Source: Granulosicoccus sp. (lineage in GTDB: Bacteria > Pseudomonadota > Gammaproteobacteria > Granulosicoccales > Granulosicoccaceae). Taken from it: DNA of 64,000 nt. The position numbers and the translations under genes were made by a program. The stretch lies in NCBI GenBank assembly GCA_020627685.1, contig JAHDGK010000018.1, positions 21,574 to 85,573 on the forward strand, given 5' to 3'. Numbering within the stretch: the first letter of the stretch is position 1; each line of letters begins with the position of its first letter. This document shows positions 1 through 9,148 of the stretch, one piece after another. The notes beneath the pieces are model-generated. The model worked only from the letters and a program-made list of their open reading frames with translations. It searched no databases and was not told where the DNA came from.

Positions 1-1294
1 TCTCATTGCGTTGATGTTTGTCTTTTGGTGGACGACGACCTTAGGAAGTCGGTTGCTCATAGAGAGCTTTGTCTATCGAACGTTAGAGGCAGAGGCGAAA
101 AGTGTTGTTTCAACGCTTGAGCTTTCGGAAGGCGGTTTACGTCTGGGTAATTACAAACTTAACCCTGCTTACGAAACACCGGTCTCCGGTGATTATTTTG
201 TGGTGCAGCAAGGCACTCAACAGTTGCTGTCTCGTTCTGCGTGGGATCAATTTTTCAGTCTGCCTGAAATGGTGCCCGGTCAGCAACACAAAAGCCGCCT
301 ACAAGGTGTGTCGGGTGAGCCCCTGTTGGTTTGGTCCGGAGGCTTCAATCGGGAAGGTCACGAATTTACGATCTCTGTAGCCAAGAACATCGCACCCATA
401 GAATATCGTCTTCGAGTATTTCAATGGTTCGCAGCCATCATTGCAGCGCTCTTGTTAGCGGCTTCTCTGGGTGTGCAGCGCTGGATTGTCAGAGGCTCTG
501 TTCAAAAGCTTGATGCCATACGGCAAGACATGCTTAAACTCGAACATGGCAAGGCGGTGTCTTTATCCGAGGATGTACCCTCCGAGATTGCTCCTTTAGT
601 GACAGAGTTTAATCGTTTACTCCGACGGTTTGATCAGCGTCTTAGGCAGTCTCGCAATGCGGTAGGTAACCTTGCACACTCTCTTAAGGGACCGCTGAAC
701 CTGCTACTCCGGTCGGCGGAATCCGATGAAATTGGGCCGGATGAGCGCACGAGTATTGCGCAAAATACGGAAGCCATTCGACGACTCATTGAGAGTGAAC
801 TTAAAAGAGCGCGTCTTGCAGGTCGTGGCACTGTCGGGCAGCGCTTCGATATCGAGTCGGAAATATCCGCGTTAATTGGATTGCTAGAGCAGGTCTATTC
901 AGAGAAGGCGGTGGATATTCGTTATAACGTCGGACCTGAGGTCGAGCTTGTTCACGATCGTCAGGATATGCTGGAGTTAATAGGAAATTTACTGGACAAC
1001 GCCGTCAAATGGAGCCGTTCTGTTGTGCTGGTGAATATCCGACAAGCTAATGGAATCTTAATTGAAGTAGAGGACGATGGTCCTGGGTGTTCGCCCGAGG
1101 AGCTTGGTCGCTTGACCGGGCGTGGAGTTCGTCTTGATGAAAACGTTGCCGGGCATGGTTTGGGTCTTTCAATCGTCAAAGACATTATTGAGACTTATGA
1201 GGGGCGCTTAGACTTAGCCGCTTCAACCCGGTTATCCGGGTTGAAAGCAACGGTCTATTTGCCTGCTAAATCCGGGCATCAACGCTCTCACTAG
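1..1294 (+). CDS. PhoQ-like two-component sensor histidine kinase, 5' end missing
   Basis: This is the C-terminal part of a membrane sensor kinase that would autophosphorylate on His and pass the phosphate to a response regulator, probably encoded just upstream of the window. The frame is open to base 2 and begins inside a hydrophobic helix, so the true start lies outside; the TTG at 11 is unlikely to be it. A periplasmic sensor region is followed by a second membrane helix (around 425-475) and a HAMP-like linker. The dimerisation/phosphoacceptor helix holds LAHSLKGPL, the PhoQ-type H-box. The ATP-binding domain shows an N-box (GNLLDNAVKWS), a G1 box (EDDGPG) and a G2 box (GHGLGLSIV). All catalytic boxes are intact. 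The stop codon overlaps the stop of the convergent yhbY gene by 4 bases. PhoQ-like is a family resemblance; the stimulus is unknown. Confidence 0.85.
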   Translation, partial: LIALMFVFWWTTTLGSRLLIESFVYRTLEAEAKSVVSTLELSEGGLRLGNYKLNPAYETPVSGDYFVVQQGTQQLLSRSAWDQFFSLPEMVPGQQHKSRLQGVSGEPLLVWSGGFNREGHEFTISVAKNIAPIEYRLRVFQWFAAIIAALLLAASLGVQRWIVRGSVQKLDAIRQDMLKLEHGKAVSLSEDVPSEIAPLVTEFNRLLRRFDQRLRQSRNAVGNLAHSLKGPLNLLLRSAESDEIGPDERTSIAQNTEAIRRLIESELKRARLAGRGTVGQRFDIESEISALIGLLEQVYSEKAVDIRYNVGPEVELVHDRQDMLELIGNLLDNAVKWSRSVVLVNIRQANGILIEVEDDGPGCSPEELGRLTGRGVRLDENVAGHGLGLSIVKDIIETYEGRLDLAASTRLSGLKATVYLPAKSGHQRSH

Positions 1295-1608
1295 CGCTTT
1301 GCGAGTGAAAGCTCGATAACCGGTTTTTTCTCGTTGCGTCGAAACAAGGTTGCAGTATGTCCGATCTGTTGAACGCATTCTGCTCGCACGGATTCACACA
1401 GTGCTGCCAGCTGCTCAAGGCGAGCGTCTTTCTCTGACTCGCTGAGTTTGACTTTGACGAGCTCGTGATGACTTAAAGCACCGTCGAGTTCTTTGATGAC
1501 AGCGTCTGTGAGGCCATTCTGGCCAAGACGGACAACCGGTTTCAGCGCATGGGCGAGTGAACGAAGGTACTTGATAGTCGCCTTGTCCAGAACTCGGGAT
1601 TTTTTCAT
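1291..1608 (-). CDS. yhbY: YhbY family ribosome-assembly RNA-binding protein
   Basis: A 105-residue protein made of a single CRS1-YhbY domain. In bacteria this domain binds precursor 50S subunits and helps ribosome assembly. The conserved loop RLGQNGLTD (GxxG type, near residue 30) and the following helix with ALSHHELVKVK fit the family, and the length is close to the usual 95-105. The gene lies next to rlmE and ftsH but on the opposite strand, as in E. coli and Pseudomonas. Its start faces rlmE across about 130 bases, so the two genes share a divergent promoter region. Its 3' end overlaps the stop of the sensor kinase gene by 4 bases. Confidence 0.92.
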   Translation of the reverse strand: MKKSRVLDKATIKYLRSLAHALKPVVRLGQNGLTDAVIKELDGALSHHELVKVKLSESEKDARLEQLAALCESVRAECVQQIGHTATLFRRNEKKPVIELSLAKR

Positions 1609-1650
1609 AGGGTTCTTTGGGTGAAATTACAAAATGGAGCGAAAAATGCG

Positions 1651-1679
1651 CTGGCAGTTGGGTGTAAACACCCTACAAT
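1651..1679 (+). promoter_or_regulatory. Putative sigma70 promoter for rlmE-ftsH
   Basis: A -35 like CTGGCA (1651-1656) and a -10 TACAAT (1674-1679) are separated by 17 bases, in the divergent yhbY/rlmE gap. The spacer contains a perfect inverted repeat, GGGTGT-AA-ACACCC (1660-1673). The promoter is predicted from consensus only. Confidence 0.45.
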
Positions 1680-1741
1680 CGACATCGGTGGAACGCACAC
1701 GCAGTTGCGTTTGTGTTCGTGATTCTAAAGGTTGAACGGTT

Positions 1742-2365
1742 GTGGGTCGAGCGGGTTCTAAAAGTAGTAACCGATGGTTGCAGGAGCATGCCAGCGATCA
1801 GTATGTAAAACAGGCGGCTATTGACGGTTATCGCTCGCGAGCAGTCTACAAATTGATAGAACTCGATCAGAAAGACAATCTCATCAAGCCTAATTCTGTC
1901 ATTTTGGAATTGGGGGCAGCTCCGGGTGGTTGGACGCAGTATTTGTCACGTCAAGCCGGAAACAAAGCGGTGATTGTGGCGTCAGATATTCTGCCGATGG
2001 ACGCATTGCCCGATGTACAGTTTGTGTTGGGAGATTTCACAGAACAGGCAACAGCCGATGAGATCACTCAAATTATGGGAAATCGTCGTGCAGACCTTGT
2101 TTTGTCGGACATGGCGCCCAACTTAAGCGGTGTGGGGTCCTCTGACCAGGCGCGAGCGATGGCTTTGGTCGAGTTGGCACTGGAGTCTGCCAGTGAATTT
2201 CTGACTGAAAACGGGGCTTTTGCAGTAAAAGTTTTTCAAGGCGAAGGTTTCGACGCCTATATGAAAGAAGTACGAAATCGATTCAAAAACGTAAAAGTGA
2301 GGAAACCTGCCGCTTCAAGACCTCGTAGTCGCGAAGTATATGTAGTGGCAAGGAACTTGATATGA
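1742..2365 (+). CDS. rlmE: 23S rRNA 2'-O-methyltransferase RlmE (FtsJ)
   Basis: This enzyme methylates the 2'-OH of U2552 in the A-loop of 23S rRNA, using S-adenosylmethionine, in the late 50S precursor. The 207-residue protein has the SAM-binding motif LELGAAPGGWTQ and the K-D-K-E catalytic set of RrmJ: Lys in RAVYKL, Asp in LSDMAPNLSG, Lys in AVKVFQGEG and Glu in SREVYVVA. The start is GTG at 1742 with AAAGG upstream, giving the expected short basic N-terminus. It precedes ftsH by 69 bases, the order conserved in gammaproteobacteria, and the two are probably cotranscribed. Confidence 0.96.
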   Translation: MGRAGSKSSNRWLQEHASDQYVKQAAIDGYRSRAVYKLIELDQKDNLIKPNSVILELGAAPGGWTQYLSRQAGNKAVIVASDILPMDALPDVQFVLGDFTEQATADEITQIMGNRRADLVLSDMAPNLSGVGSSDQARAMALVELALESASEFLTENGAFAVKVFQGEGFDAYMKEVRNRFKNVKVRKPAASRPRSREVYVVARNLI

Positions 2366-2434
2366 TGAGGGTAGCACTACTCATCAAACGGATAACGGAC
2401 CAGCCAGAGATGTCTGGCATTGTGAGGTAAGTCT

Positions 2435-4381
2435 TTGAGTGATCTACTAAAAAACGTCCTTTTATGGGTTGTTATTGCAGTCATACTGATGACTGTCTTC
2501 AACAACTTAGGCGGACAAAGACAGGCGAGTAACACGATTGCCTACTCTGATTTTCTACAGAGTGTCGATTCAGGGCAGGTCGATCAGCTCAAATTCGACG
2601 GTGTCGAGATTACGGGTGTTCGTAATGGCAGTACGCCGTTCACGACTTACAGCCCTGAAACCGACAATAGTTCGCTCATCGGTGAGCTGAATCGTGCAGG
2701 GGTTAATTTTGAGCGTGTTCCGCCTGAAAACCCAAGCATGTTGCTGAGCATTCTCATCAGCTGGTTCCCGTTCATCTTGCTTATCGGTCTCTGGGTCTTC
2801 TTCATGCGTCAGATGCAAGGCGGGGGCGGTGGCCGTGGCGCTATGTCGTTTGGCAAGAGCAAGGCTCGCATGCTCAACGAAGACCAAGTCAAAGTCACCT
2901 TCGCAGATGTCGCAGGGGTTGAAGAAGCGAAGTCAGAAGTATCCGAACTCGTCGAGTTCCTGCGCGACCCTGGCAAATTCCAAAAGCTGGGCGGCAAAAT
3001 TCCTCGCGGCGTACTCATGGTGGGTTCACCGGGTACCGGTAAAACATTGCTTGCCAAGGCAATCGCCGGTGAAGCTAAAGTGCCGTTTTTCACGATTTCT
3101 GGTTCTGACTTCGTCGAAATGTTCGTAGGTGTTGGTGCTAGCCGAGTTCGAGATATGTTCGAACAAGCGAAAAAGCATTCTCCCTGCATTATCTTCATCG
3201 ATGAGATCGATGCTGTTGGTCGTCACCGTGGCGCAGGCCTGGGTGGTGGTCACGATGAGCGTGAACAAACACTCAACCAGCTGTTGGTTGAAATGGATGG
3301 TTTTGAAGGTAACGAAGGCGTTATTGTCATTGCAGCGACAAACCGTCCTGATGTTCTCGATCCGGCGCTACTTCGTCCTGGTCGTTTCGATCGACAGGTT
3401 GTCGTACCTCTGCCTGATGTGCGTGGGCGAGAGCAGATCTTACGAGTTCATATGGCCAAAGTTCCTGTTGCAGACGACGTGCGGCCGGAGCTCATTGCTC
3501 GCGGAACACCGGGTTTCTCTGGAGCAGACTTAGCCAACCTCGTTAACGAAGCTGCCTTGTTTGCAGCGCGGGCTGATGAACGCCAGGTAGACATGGGTGA
3601 TTTCGAGCGCGCCAAAGACAAAATCATGATGGGCGCAGAACGTAAGTCCATGGTGATGAGCGATCAAGAGAAAAAGCTCACGGCTTATCACGAGGCAGGT
3701 CATGCCATCGTAGGTCGTTTAGTGCCAGAACACGATCCCGTATACAAGGTCAGTATTATTCCTCGGGGCCGTGCTTTAGGAATAACCATGTTCTTGCCGG
3801 AAGAAGATCGATACAGCCACAGCAAGCGCAAGCTGGAAAGCCAGATTGCTACCTTGTACGGCGGTCGTATTGCTGAAGAACTTATCTTCGGTGAAGATAT
3901 GGTGACAACGGGTGCATCTAACGATATCGAGAGAGCCACTGATATTGCTAGAAACATGGTGACTCGATGGGGACTGTCGGACAAATTAGGACCTTTGGCC
4001 TACAAACAGGAAGAGGGCGAAGTCTTCTTAGGTAAGCCATCGTCTAAGCAGAACCCAATGTCAGGTGAGACCGTTCAAAGCATCGACCTCGAGATTCGAA
4101 AACTTATCGATGACAATTACGAGGCAGCTGAGAAGATCCTCAAAGACAACATGGATATCCTGCACGCGATGTCTGATGCGCTGCTTAAGTACGAAACCAT
4201 CGATCTGGGTCAAATTGATCGTTTGATGGATCGTCGTGAGCCAGGGCCTCCGGCTGATTGGGGCGGTGATGACTCAAGCGGTAAGTCAGCCAGTTCAACA
4301 CCGGATAGCAAATCGAAAGAAGAAGATCAGTCAGATGATGATGCTGCTGATCCGGCAGACCCTTCACCCAGTTTGCATTAA
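2435..4381 (+). CDS. ftsH: ATP-dependent zinc metalloprotease FtsH
   Basis: A membrane-anchored AAA+ protease that degrades membrane and short-lived cytosolic proteins; in enterobacteria these include LpxC and sigma32. The 648-residue protein has two N-terminal membrane helices (about 5-24 and 108-126) around a small periplasmic domain, a Walker A motif at about 197-204 reading GSPGTGKT, Walker B FIDEID, the SRH with RPGRFDRQ, and the zinc site HEAGH at 419-423. The tail is acidic and low in complexity. The start is TTG at 2435 with GAGG 7 bases upstream. The second residue of Walker A is Ser where E. coli FtsH has Pro (GPPGTGKT); the GxxGxGKT core is intact. Two hairpins follow the stop. Confidence 0.97.
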   Translation: MSDLLKNVLLWVVIAVILMTVFNNLGGQRQASNTIAYSDFLQSVDSGQVDQLKFDGVEITGVRNGSTPFTTYSPETDNSSLIGELNRAGVNFERVPPENPSMLLSILISWFPFILLIGLWVFFMRQMQGGGGGRGAMSFGKSKARMLNEDQVKVTFADVAGVEEAKSEVSELVEFLRDPGKFQKLGGKIPRGVLMVGSPGTGKTLLAKAIAGEAKVPFFTISGSDFVEMFVGVGASRVRDMFEQAKKHSPCIIFIDEIDAVGRHRGAGLGGGHDEREQTLNQLLVEMDGFEGNEGVIVIAATNRPDVLDPALLRPGRFDRQVVVPLPDVRGREQILRVHMAKVPVADDVRPELIARGTPGFSGADLANLVNEAALFAARADERQVDMGDFERAKDKIMMGAERKSMVMSDQEKKLTAYHEAGHAIVGRLVPEHDPVYKVSIIPRGRALGITMFLPEEDRYSHSKRKLESQIATLYGGRIAEELIFGEDMVTTGASNDIERATDIARNMVTRWGLSDKLGPLAYKQEEGEVFLGKPSSKQNPMSGETVQSIDLEIRKLIDDNYEAAEKILKDNMDILHAMSDALLKYETIDLGQIDRLMDRREPGPPADWGGDDSSGKSASSTPDSKSKEEDQSDDDAADPADPSPSLH

Positions 4382-4436
4382 GAGTGGTGCTGGCACCTAA
4401 ACGTGCCAGCTAGCAGGTCAGTCATTGTTAATGTGA

Positions 4437-4459
4437 AGAGCCGCGAAAGCGGCTCTTTT
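4437..4459 (+). terminator. Intrinsic terminator after ftsH
   Basis: An 8-bp stem AGAGCCGC/GCGGCTCT with a GAAA tetraloop is followed by TTT. A second perfect hairpin, GCTGGCAC/GTGCCAGC (4389-4410), lies just before it without a U tract. The terminator ends 18 bases before the proposed folP start, so folP may depend on readthrough or on its own promoter. Confidence 0.75.
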
Positions 4460-4477
4460 CGTTTGGAGAAACACAGT

Positions 4478-5317
4478 ATGGAATCCTCGCAAAATGCCTT
4501 GCAGTGCGGAGATAAAACTCTGGATTTATCGCGTCCAAAGATCATGGGGATCCTCAATGTAACCCCGGATTCTTTCTCCGATGGTGGTCGGTTTCTAGGT
4601 CTAGATAAGGCGCTTGAGCACGCGGAATCCATGTTAGCTGCGGGTGCTGACATCTTGGATGTAGGAGGTGAGTCAACCCGGCCCGGCGCGGCTGATGTGT
4701 CGGTGCAGCAGGAGCTGGATCGCATTCTGCCGGTCATTGAGGCGATTAACACTCGTTTTGACACAATCATCTCTTTGGATACCAGCAAATCTGCCGTTAT
4801 TCGTGAAGGTGCGGGGGCAGGTGCCAGGCTTATTAACGATGTTCGAGCTTTGCGCGAGCCGGATGCATTAGAAACAGCAGTAGAAACAGGACTTCCGGTA
4901 TGCCTGATGCATATGCAAGGGCAGCCTAGAAGTATGCAGCAAGCACCTGAATACTCTGATGTATTGGCAGAGGTAACACAGTTTTTAATGGATCGGCGTC
5001 AAGTTTGTATCGATGCTGGTATCCCGGCATCACAGATCGTGATTGATCCGGGGTTCGGATTTGGTAAGAATTTGGAACATAACCTGACGTTGTTGCAAGG
5101 ATTGGAAACACTCTGTGACAATGCCCCGGTGCTGATCGGATTATCCCGAAAGCGCATGTTTGCAAACATTCTTAACAATGATTCGGTGAGTAGAGTAGTA
5201 GCATCTGTCACTGCAGCGCTGCTTTGCGTGCAAAGAGGCGCATCGATTGTGCGGGTACATGATGTTGAAGAAACAGCACATGCACTGGCCGTGTATCGTG
5301 CAGTTGATGAACTATAG
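4478..5317 (+). CDS. folP: Dihydropteroate synthase
   Basis: This enzyme condenses 6-hydroxymethyl-7,8-dihydropterin diphosphate with p-aminobenzoate to form dihydropteroate, in folate synthesis; it is the sulfonamide target. The TIM-barrel protein has both family signatures, ILNVTPDSFSDGG near the N-terminus and DVGGESTRPGA, plus the later IDPGFGFGK and GLSRK motifs. The frame is open back to 4403, but that stretch contains the ftsH terminator. ATG 4478 follows TTTGGAGAA at a good distance and gives 279 residues, the usual size, so it is preferred. It lies between ftsH and glmM, as in E. coli. Confidence 0.95.
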   Translation: MESSQNALQCGDKTLDLSRPKIMGILNVTPDSFSDGGRFLGLDKALEHAESMLAAGADILDVGGESTRPGAADVSVQQELDRILPVIEAINTRFDTIISLDTSKSAVIREGAGAGARLINDVRALREPDALETAVETGLPVCLMHMQGQPRSMQQAPEYSDVLAEVTQFLMDRRQVCIDAGIPASQIVIDPGFGFGKNLEHNLTLLQGLETLCDNAPVLIGLSRKRMFANILNNDSVSRVVASVTAALLCVQRGASIVRVHDVEETAHALAVYRAVDEL

Positions 5318-5350
5318 ATAAGTCAGTAGGACAAGAACAGGATCAGCGTA

Positions 5351-6688
5351 ATGGCTAGAGAATTTTTCGGAACAGACGGAATCCGGGGTCGTGTAGGCGA
5401 GTATCCCATGACCGCCCAGGTGGTGATGAAGCTCGGTTGGGCTGCGGGTAAAGTTCTGGCATCGAAAGGCAACCGAGAGGTTCTGATTGGAAAAGACACG
5501 CGGGTATCCGGCTATCTTTTCGAATCTGCATTAGAAGCGGGTCTGGCTTCAGCTGGCATCAACAGCCGTATGCTTGGGCCCATGCCGACTCCTGCGGTAG
5601 CTTATTTAACTAGCACCTTTCGCGCAGCGGCTGGCATTGTCATCAGTGCCTCGCACAATCCGTTTTACGATAACGGTCTGAAATTTTTCTCAACAGAAGG
5701 CAGTAAATTGCCGGACGACATCGAGCTGGAAATCGAAGCGATGATGCGTGAGGAGATGACCACCGTCGACTCCAAAGACTTGGGTAGAGCGCGTCGTGTT
5801 GATGATGCTGCCGGTCGTTATATCGAATTTTGTAAAAGTACATTCCCATCTTCATTGCGCCTGGATGGCATGAAGATCGTTGTGGACTCTGCCAATGGCG
5901 CTGCCTATCAAGTCGCTCGTCAGGTGTTTGATGAGTTGGGTGCGCAAGTTGTCTCTGTCGGCGCTGATCCAAACGGTATGAATATCAACAAAGATTGCGG
6001 TGCCACGGCTCCAGATAATCTTCGTGCTCATGTGCTGTTGGAAAGAGCGGACGTGGGTATCGCACTTGATGGTGACGGCGATCGAATCATCATGGTTGAT
6101 CATCGTGGCGAAATCGTTGACGGTGACGAAATTCTTTATGTCCTCGCAAAAGCCAGGCATACCGAAGGCACACTGAAAGGTGGTGTCGTTGGAACACTCA
6201 TGTCTAACTTGGCGCTTGAGCATGCCATGAATGATCTCAATATCCCGTTTGAGCGTGCGTCGGTTGGTGATCGTTACGTCATGGAGTTGCTAAGAGCGAG
6301 AGGGTGGGAGCTTGGTGGAGAGAATTCTGGCCATGTTATCTGCTTGGATCGAGTGACAACCGGAGATGCCATTGTTGCCGCGCTGGCTGTACTAGCGGTT
6401 ATGCGCTCCACCGGAGACTCACTGTCCCGATTGCGCGCAGACATGCAGCTGTATCCTCAGGTGCTGGTCAATGTGCCTTCAGCGAAGAAAGTCGATCTCG
6501 AGTCCAACGATCAAATTCAACAAGCTGTCAAGAATGCTGAATCTGAGTTGGGTGATAGTGGTCGTATCCTGCTTCGTCCTTCGGGAACAGAGCCTCTCGT
6601 CAGGGTGATGGTTGAAGGTAAAGTTGCCAACGATGTCGAGCAAATTTGCCACTCAGTGGCAAAAGTGGTCGGTGAGGCTCTCGGTTAA
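5351..6688 (+). CDS. glmM: Phosphoglucosamine mutase
   Basis: Converts glucosamine-6-phosphate to glucosamine-1-phosphate for UDP-GlcNAc, peptidoglycan and lipopolysaccharide synthesis. The 445-residue protein has the N-terminal FGTDGIRG signature, the phosphoserine loop [10 protein letters not shown] (catalytic Ser near 100), the metal-binding loop DGDGDR, the sugar-binding GGENSGH and the C-terminal phosphate-binding RPSGTEP. All key residues are present. It follows folP by 33 bases with AGGA before the ATG, the folP-glmM pair seen throughout gammaproteobacteria. Confidence 0.97.
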   Translation: MAREFFGTDGIRGRVGEYPMTAQVVMKLGWAAGKVLASKGNREVLIGKDTRVSGYLFESALEAGLASAGINSRMLGPMPTPAVAYLTSTFRAAAGIVISASHNPFYDNGLKFFSTEGSKLPDDIELEIEAMMREEMTTVDSKDLGRARRVDDAAGRYIEFCKSTFPSSLRLDGMKIVVDSANGAAYQVARQVFDELGAQVVSVGADPNGMNINKDCGATAPDNLRAHVLLERADVGIALDGDGDRIIMVDHRGEIVDGDEILYVLAKARHTEGTLKGGVVGTLMSNLALEHAMNDLNIPFERASVGDRYVMELLRARGWELGGENSGHVICLDRVTTGDAIVAALAVLAVMRSTGDSLSRLRADMQLYPQVLVNVPSAKKVDLESNDQIQQAVKNAESELGDSGRILLRPSGTEPLVRVMVEGKVANDVEQICHSVAKVVGEALG

Positions 6689-6775
6689 ATTCGTAACCCG
6701 CATCGTGTTTTGATGCTGGACTAAATTGACCAATCGGGGTATGCTTCCGCGGCTAAATCCTTGGAGTATTCCGTT

Positions 6776-7531
6776 TTGGCACAACGCCAACCTCTCATAG
6801 CAGGAAACTGGAAACTTAACGGTTCCCGGCAGTCCGTCGTCGATCTTGCCACAGCGGTTTCTGCCGGCTGCGGGCAACTCTCGTGCGAAGTGCTTGTTTG
6901 TCCCACATCTGTGCACATCTCTGATGTTCTTGGAGTGTTGGGCAATACGGCTCTGCATCTTGGTGCGCAGAATTGCGCTGAGGCGACTTCCGGTGCCTTC
7001 ACCGGTGAAGTATCGGCCACAATGCTGGCTGAGTACGGCTGTGAGTACGTCATTCTGGGTCATTCTGAAAGGCGAGCCATGTACCACGAGTCCAGTGATA
7101 TCGTGGCTGCTAAGTGCAAAGCCGTTCAAGAGGCAGGGCTGACGCCAATCTTATGCGTTGGAGAGACTCTTGAAGAGCGTGAGGCCGGGCAAGTTGAATC
7201 GGTTATCGCTGAACAGCTTGATGCTGTACTCAACGGGGCAGGTGTGCAGGCATTTGAAAACATGGTGGTTGCCTATGAGCCGGTTTGGGCCATTGGTACT
7301 GGCAAAACGGCAAGTCCGGAACAAGCTCAAGACGTCCATGCCATGATTCGCGCTAGAATCGCGTCCCATGATAATGCGACGGCGCAGGCTTTGCGCATTC
7401 TCTACGGCGGCAGTGTCAAACCTGACAATGCAGCTACTCTTTTTTCTCAGGTCGATATAGACGGCGGCCTGATCGGCGGTGCAGCTCTCGATGCTGAATC
7501 GTTTCTCGCTATCTGTGAAGCTGCAGGCTAA
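6776..7531 (+). CDS. tpiA: Triosephosphate isomerase
   Basis: Interconverts dihydroxyacetone phosphate and glyceraldehyde-3-phosphate in glycolysis and gluconeogenesis. The TIM-barrel protein shows NWKLNG with the catalytic Lys near the N-terminus, ILGHSERR with the electrophilic His, and AYEPVWAIGTGK with the catalytic Glu, then the phosphate loop YGGSVKP. The frame can open at TTG 6761, but GGAG (6763-6766) then falls inside the gene. TTG 6776 lies 9 bases downstream of that GGAG and gives MAQRQPLIAGNWK, so it is chosen (251 residues). tpiA sits between glmM and secG as in Pseudomonas. Confidence 0.95.
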   Translation: MAQRQPLIAGNWKLNGSRQSVVDLATAVSAGCGQLSCEVLVCPTSVHISDVLGVLGNTALHLGAQNCAEATSGAFTGEVSATMLAEYGCEYVILGHSERRAMYHESSDIVAAKCKAVQEAGLTPILCVGETLEEREAGQVESVIAEQLDAVLNGAGVQAFENMVVAYEPVWAIGTGKTASPEQAQDVHAMIRARIASHDNATAQALRILYGGSVKPDNAATLFSQVDIDGGLIGGAALDAESFLAICEAAG

Positions 7532-7563
7532 AGTCTGCAGTCAAAGGAAAATACTGAAAAACC

Positions 7564-7929
7564 ATGCAATCCCTAGCGTTAGTAATTCATGTTGTTCTGG
7601 CTGCTGCAGTCATCGGTCTCGTGCTTATTCAGCATGGCAAAGGAGCTGATGCTGGTGCGGCATTTGGTAGTGGAGCATCTGCCACTGTTTTCGGTGCGGG
7701 TGGTGCAGCATCGTTCATGACGCGTGCAACAACCGGCCTGGCTGCTGCATTTTTTGCCACCAGTATTTTCTTGTTTTACCTGGCTGCTAATCGCGACAGT
7801 GGTATTAGCTCGGTCACAGATGTTCCAGGGCTTGTTGAAGAGGCGCCGGCAGTATCGAATGATTTGCCGGGCGGCGTGACTGAGAGCGAAGGTGACGCGG
7901 CATCTGATTTGCCAAAACCTGTCAACTAG
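7564..7929 (+). CDS. secG: Preprotein translocase subunit SecG
   Basis: A small inner-membrane subunit of the SecYEG translocon that assists SecA-driven export. The 121-residue protein has two membrane helices (about 3-22 and 53-72) around a loop with the family hallmark LIQHGKGADAGAAFGSG. The C-terminal tail is Pro/Asp/Glu rich and poorly conserved, as usual. It lies between tpiA and tRNA-Leu, the conserved location. A short hairpin GGCCG-CAA-CGGCC (7969-7981) stands between the stop and the tRNA and may be a processing site. Confidence 0.95.
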   Translation: MQSLALVIHVVLAAAVIGLVLIQHGKGADAGAAFGSGASATVFGAGGAASFMTRATTGLAAAFFATSIFLFYLAANRDSGISSVTDVPGLVEEAPAVSNDLPGGVTESEGDAASDLPKPVN

Positions 7930-7991
7930 CACCCACACCGCCGAGAATTTAATATATCATTCCCGGCTGGCCGCAACGGCCGATCCCTTAT

Positions 7992-8076
7992 GCCGACATG
8001 GTGGAATTGGTAGACACGCTATCTTGAGGGGGTAGTGGCGCAAGCTGTCCCGGTTCGAGTCCGGGTGTCGGCACCA
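7992..8076 (+). tRNA. leuU: tRNA-Leu (anticodon GAG)
   Basis: An 85-base class II tRNA with encoded CCA. The acceptor stem pairs GCCGACA with TGTCGGC, the anticodon loop reads CTTGAGG (GAG), a long variable arm follows, and the T-arm is GGTTCGAGTCC. It is closely similar to E. coli leuU and lies directly downstream of secG, as leuU does. Confidence 0.97.
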
Positions 8077-8099
8077 TATTTAGTTCAGTTGTACCCGGT

Positions 8100-8122
8100 G
8101 CTCAGGCCATAATTGCCTGAGC
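8100..8122 (+). terminator. Hairpin terminator after tRNA-Leu
   Basis: A perfect 8-bp stem GCTCAGGC/GCCTGAGC with a 7-base loop starts 24 bases after the tRNA. The following GCGAATTT is only weakly U-rich, so termination may be partial. Confidence 0.5.
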
Positions 8123-8143
8123 GCGAATTTAGATGCGTCGATA

Positions 8144-8174
8144 GTGACAGCCAGAGCAAAAATTCTGCGATAAT
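8144..8174 (+). promoter_or_regulatory. Putative promoter for the nuo operon
   Basis: An extended -10, TGC-GATAAT (8166-8174), is paired with a -35 like GTGACA (8144-8149) at a 19-base spacing. It lies in the 229-base gap before nuoA, about 130 bases upstream of its start. The prediction rests on consensus matching only. Confidence 0.35.
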
Positions 8175-8305
8175 TGCGAGAGCCGTTCACTAGTGTCGTG
8201 ACGTAATTTGGTAAAAGCCCGCGATTGCTGACTCAGTAATCCGCTTCGTCCAAACAAAGCGTACACATAGCGGTCGTCCATTTAAATTCGGTTCCGGAGT
8301 ATCAG

Positions 8306-8662
8306 TTGCTAGCTACATACTTTCCCGTTCTCCTGTTTATCGTCATCGGTCTAGGCCTGGGTGTAGCGCTTCTCACGGTCGGTCGGCTGGCTGGACCCTC
8401 CAATCCCGGTAAGGACAAAAATTCTCCCTACGAATGCGGTTTTGAAGCATTCGAGGATGCGCGAATGAAGTTTGACGTTCGCTACTATCTAGTTGCCATT
8501 CTATTTATCATTTTTGATCTCGAAATCGCGTTCCTTATTCCGTGGGCGGTTACGCTGGATTCCATTTCCGGTACTGCCTTCGCTGCTATGGGGGTCTTCC
8601 TGTTTATCCTGGTAATAGGGTTTATATACGAATGGAAGAAAGGCGCGCTCGAGTGGGAATAA
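8306..8662 (+). CDS. nuoA: NADH-quinone oxidoreductase subunit A
   Basis: A membrane subunit of respiratory complex I at the junction of the peripheral and membrane arms. The 118-residue protein has three membrane helices (about 5-27, 62-82, 90-110). The long loop after helix 1 contains SPYECGFE, with the conserved Cys of the quinone-gating loop, and helix 2 has the acidic FDLEIAF motif. The start is TTG at 8306, placed 6 bases after CCGGAG. It is the first gene of a 14-gene nuoA-N operon; nuoB starts 4 bases after its stop. Confidence 0.95.
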   Translation: MLATYFPVLLFIVIGLGLGVALLTVGRLAGPSNPGKDKNSPYECGFEAFEDARMKFDVRYYLVAILFIIFDLEIAFLIPWAVTLDSISGTAFAAMGVFLFILVIGFIYEWKKGALEWE

Positions 8663-8666
8663 AGTC

Positions 8667-9143
8667 ATGGGTATAGAGGGAGTTCTGGAGGAAGGGTTTG
8701 TAACGACTTCCGCAGACAAGCTAATCAACTGGGCTCGCACAGGGTCTATGTGGCCAATGACATTTGGCCTTGCCTGTTGCGCGGTCGAAATGATGCACGC
8801 GGGTGCTGCTCGATACGATCTGGATCGTTTCGGAATTATCTTCAGGCCGAGTCCCCGGCAATCAGACGTCATGATTGTCGCTGGTACTCTCGTGAACAAA
8901 ATGGCGCCGGCTTTGCGCAAAGTGTACGACCAAATGCCAGATCCTAAGTGGGTCATCTCTATGGGGAGTTGCGCTAATGGCGGCGGGTATTATCACTACT
9001 CCTACGCGGTGGTCAGAGGGTGCGATCGCATAGTTCCGGTCGATGTCTATGTGCCGGGCTGTCCGCCGACTGCTGAAGCATTGCTGTACGGCATTTTGCA
9101 GTTGCAGAAAAAAATTCGTACAACCAACACCATAGCTCGCTGA
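8667..9143 (+). CDS. nuoB: NADH-quinone oxidoreductase subunit B
   Basis: A peripheral subunit that holds the terminal Fe-S cluster N2, which hands electrons to quinone. The 158-residue protein has the four cluster ligands: the tandem Cys pair in GLACCAVEM, Cys in [10 protein letters not shown] and Cys in [10 protein letters not shown]. Length and order are typical, and nuoA and nuoC flank it with 4-5 base gaps, consistent with translational coupling. Confidence 0.96.
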   Translation: MGIEGVLEEGFVTTSADKLINWARTGSMWPMTFGLACCAVEMMHAGAARYDLDRFGIIFRPSPRQSDVMIVAGTLVNKMAPALRKVYDQMPDPKWVISMGSCANGGGYYHYSYAVVRGCDRIVPVDVYVPGCPPTAEALLYGILQLQKKIRTTNTIAR

Positions 9144-9148
9144 TCATC

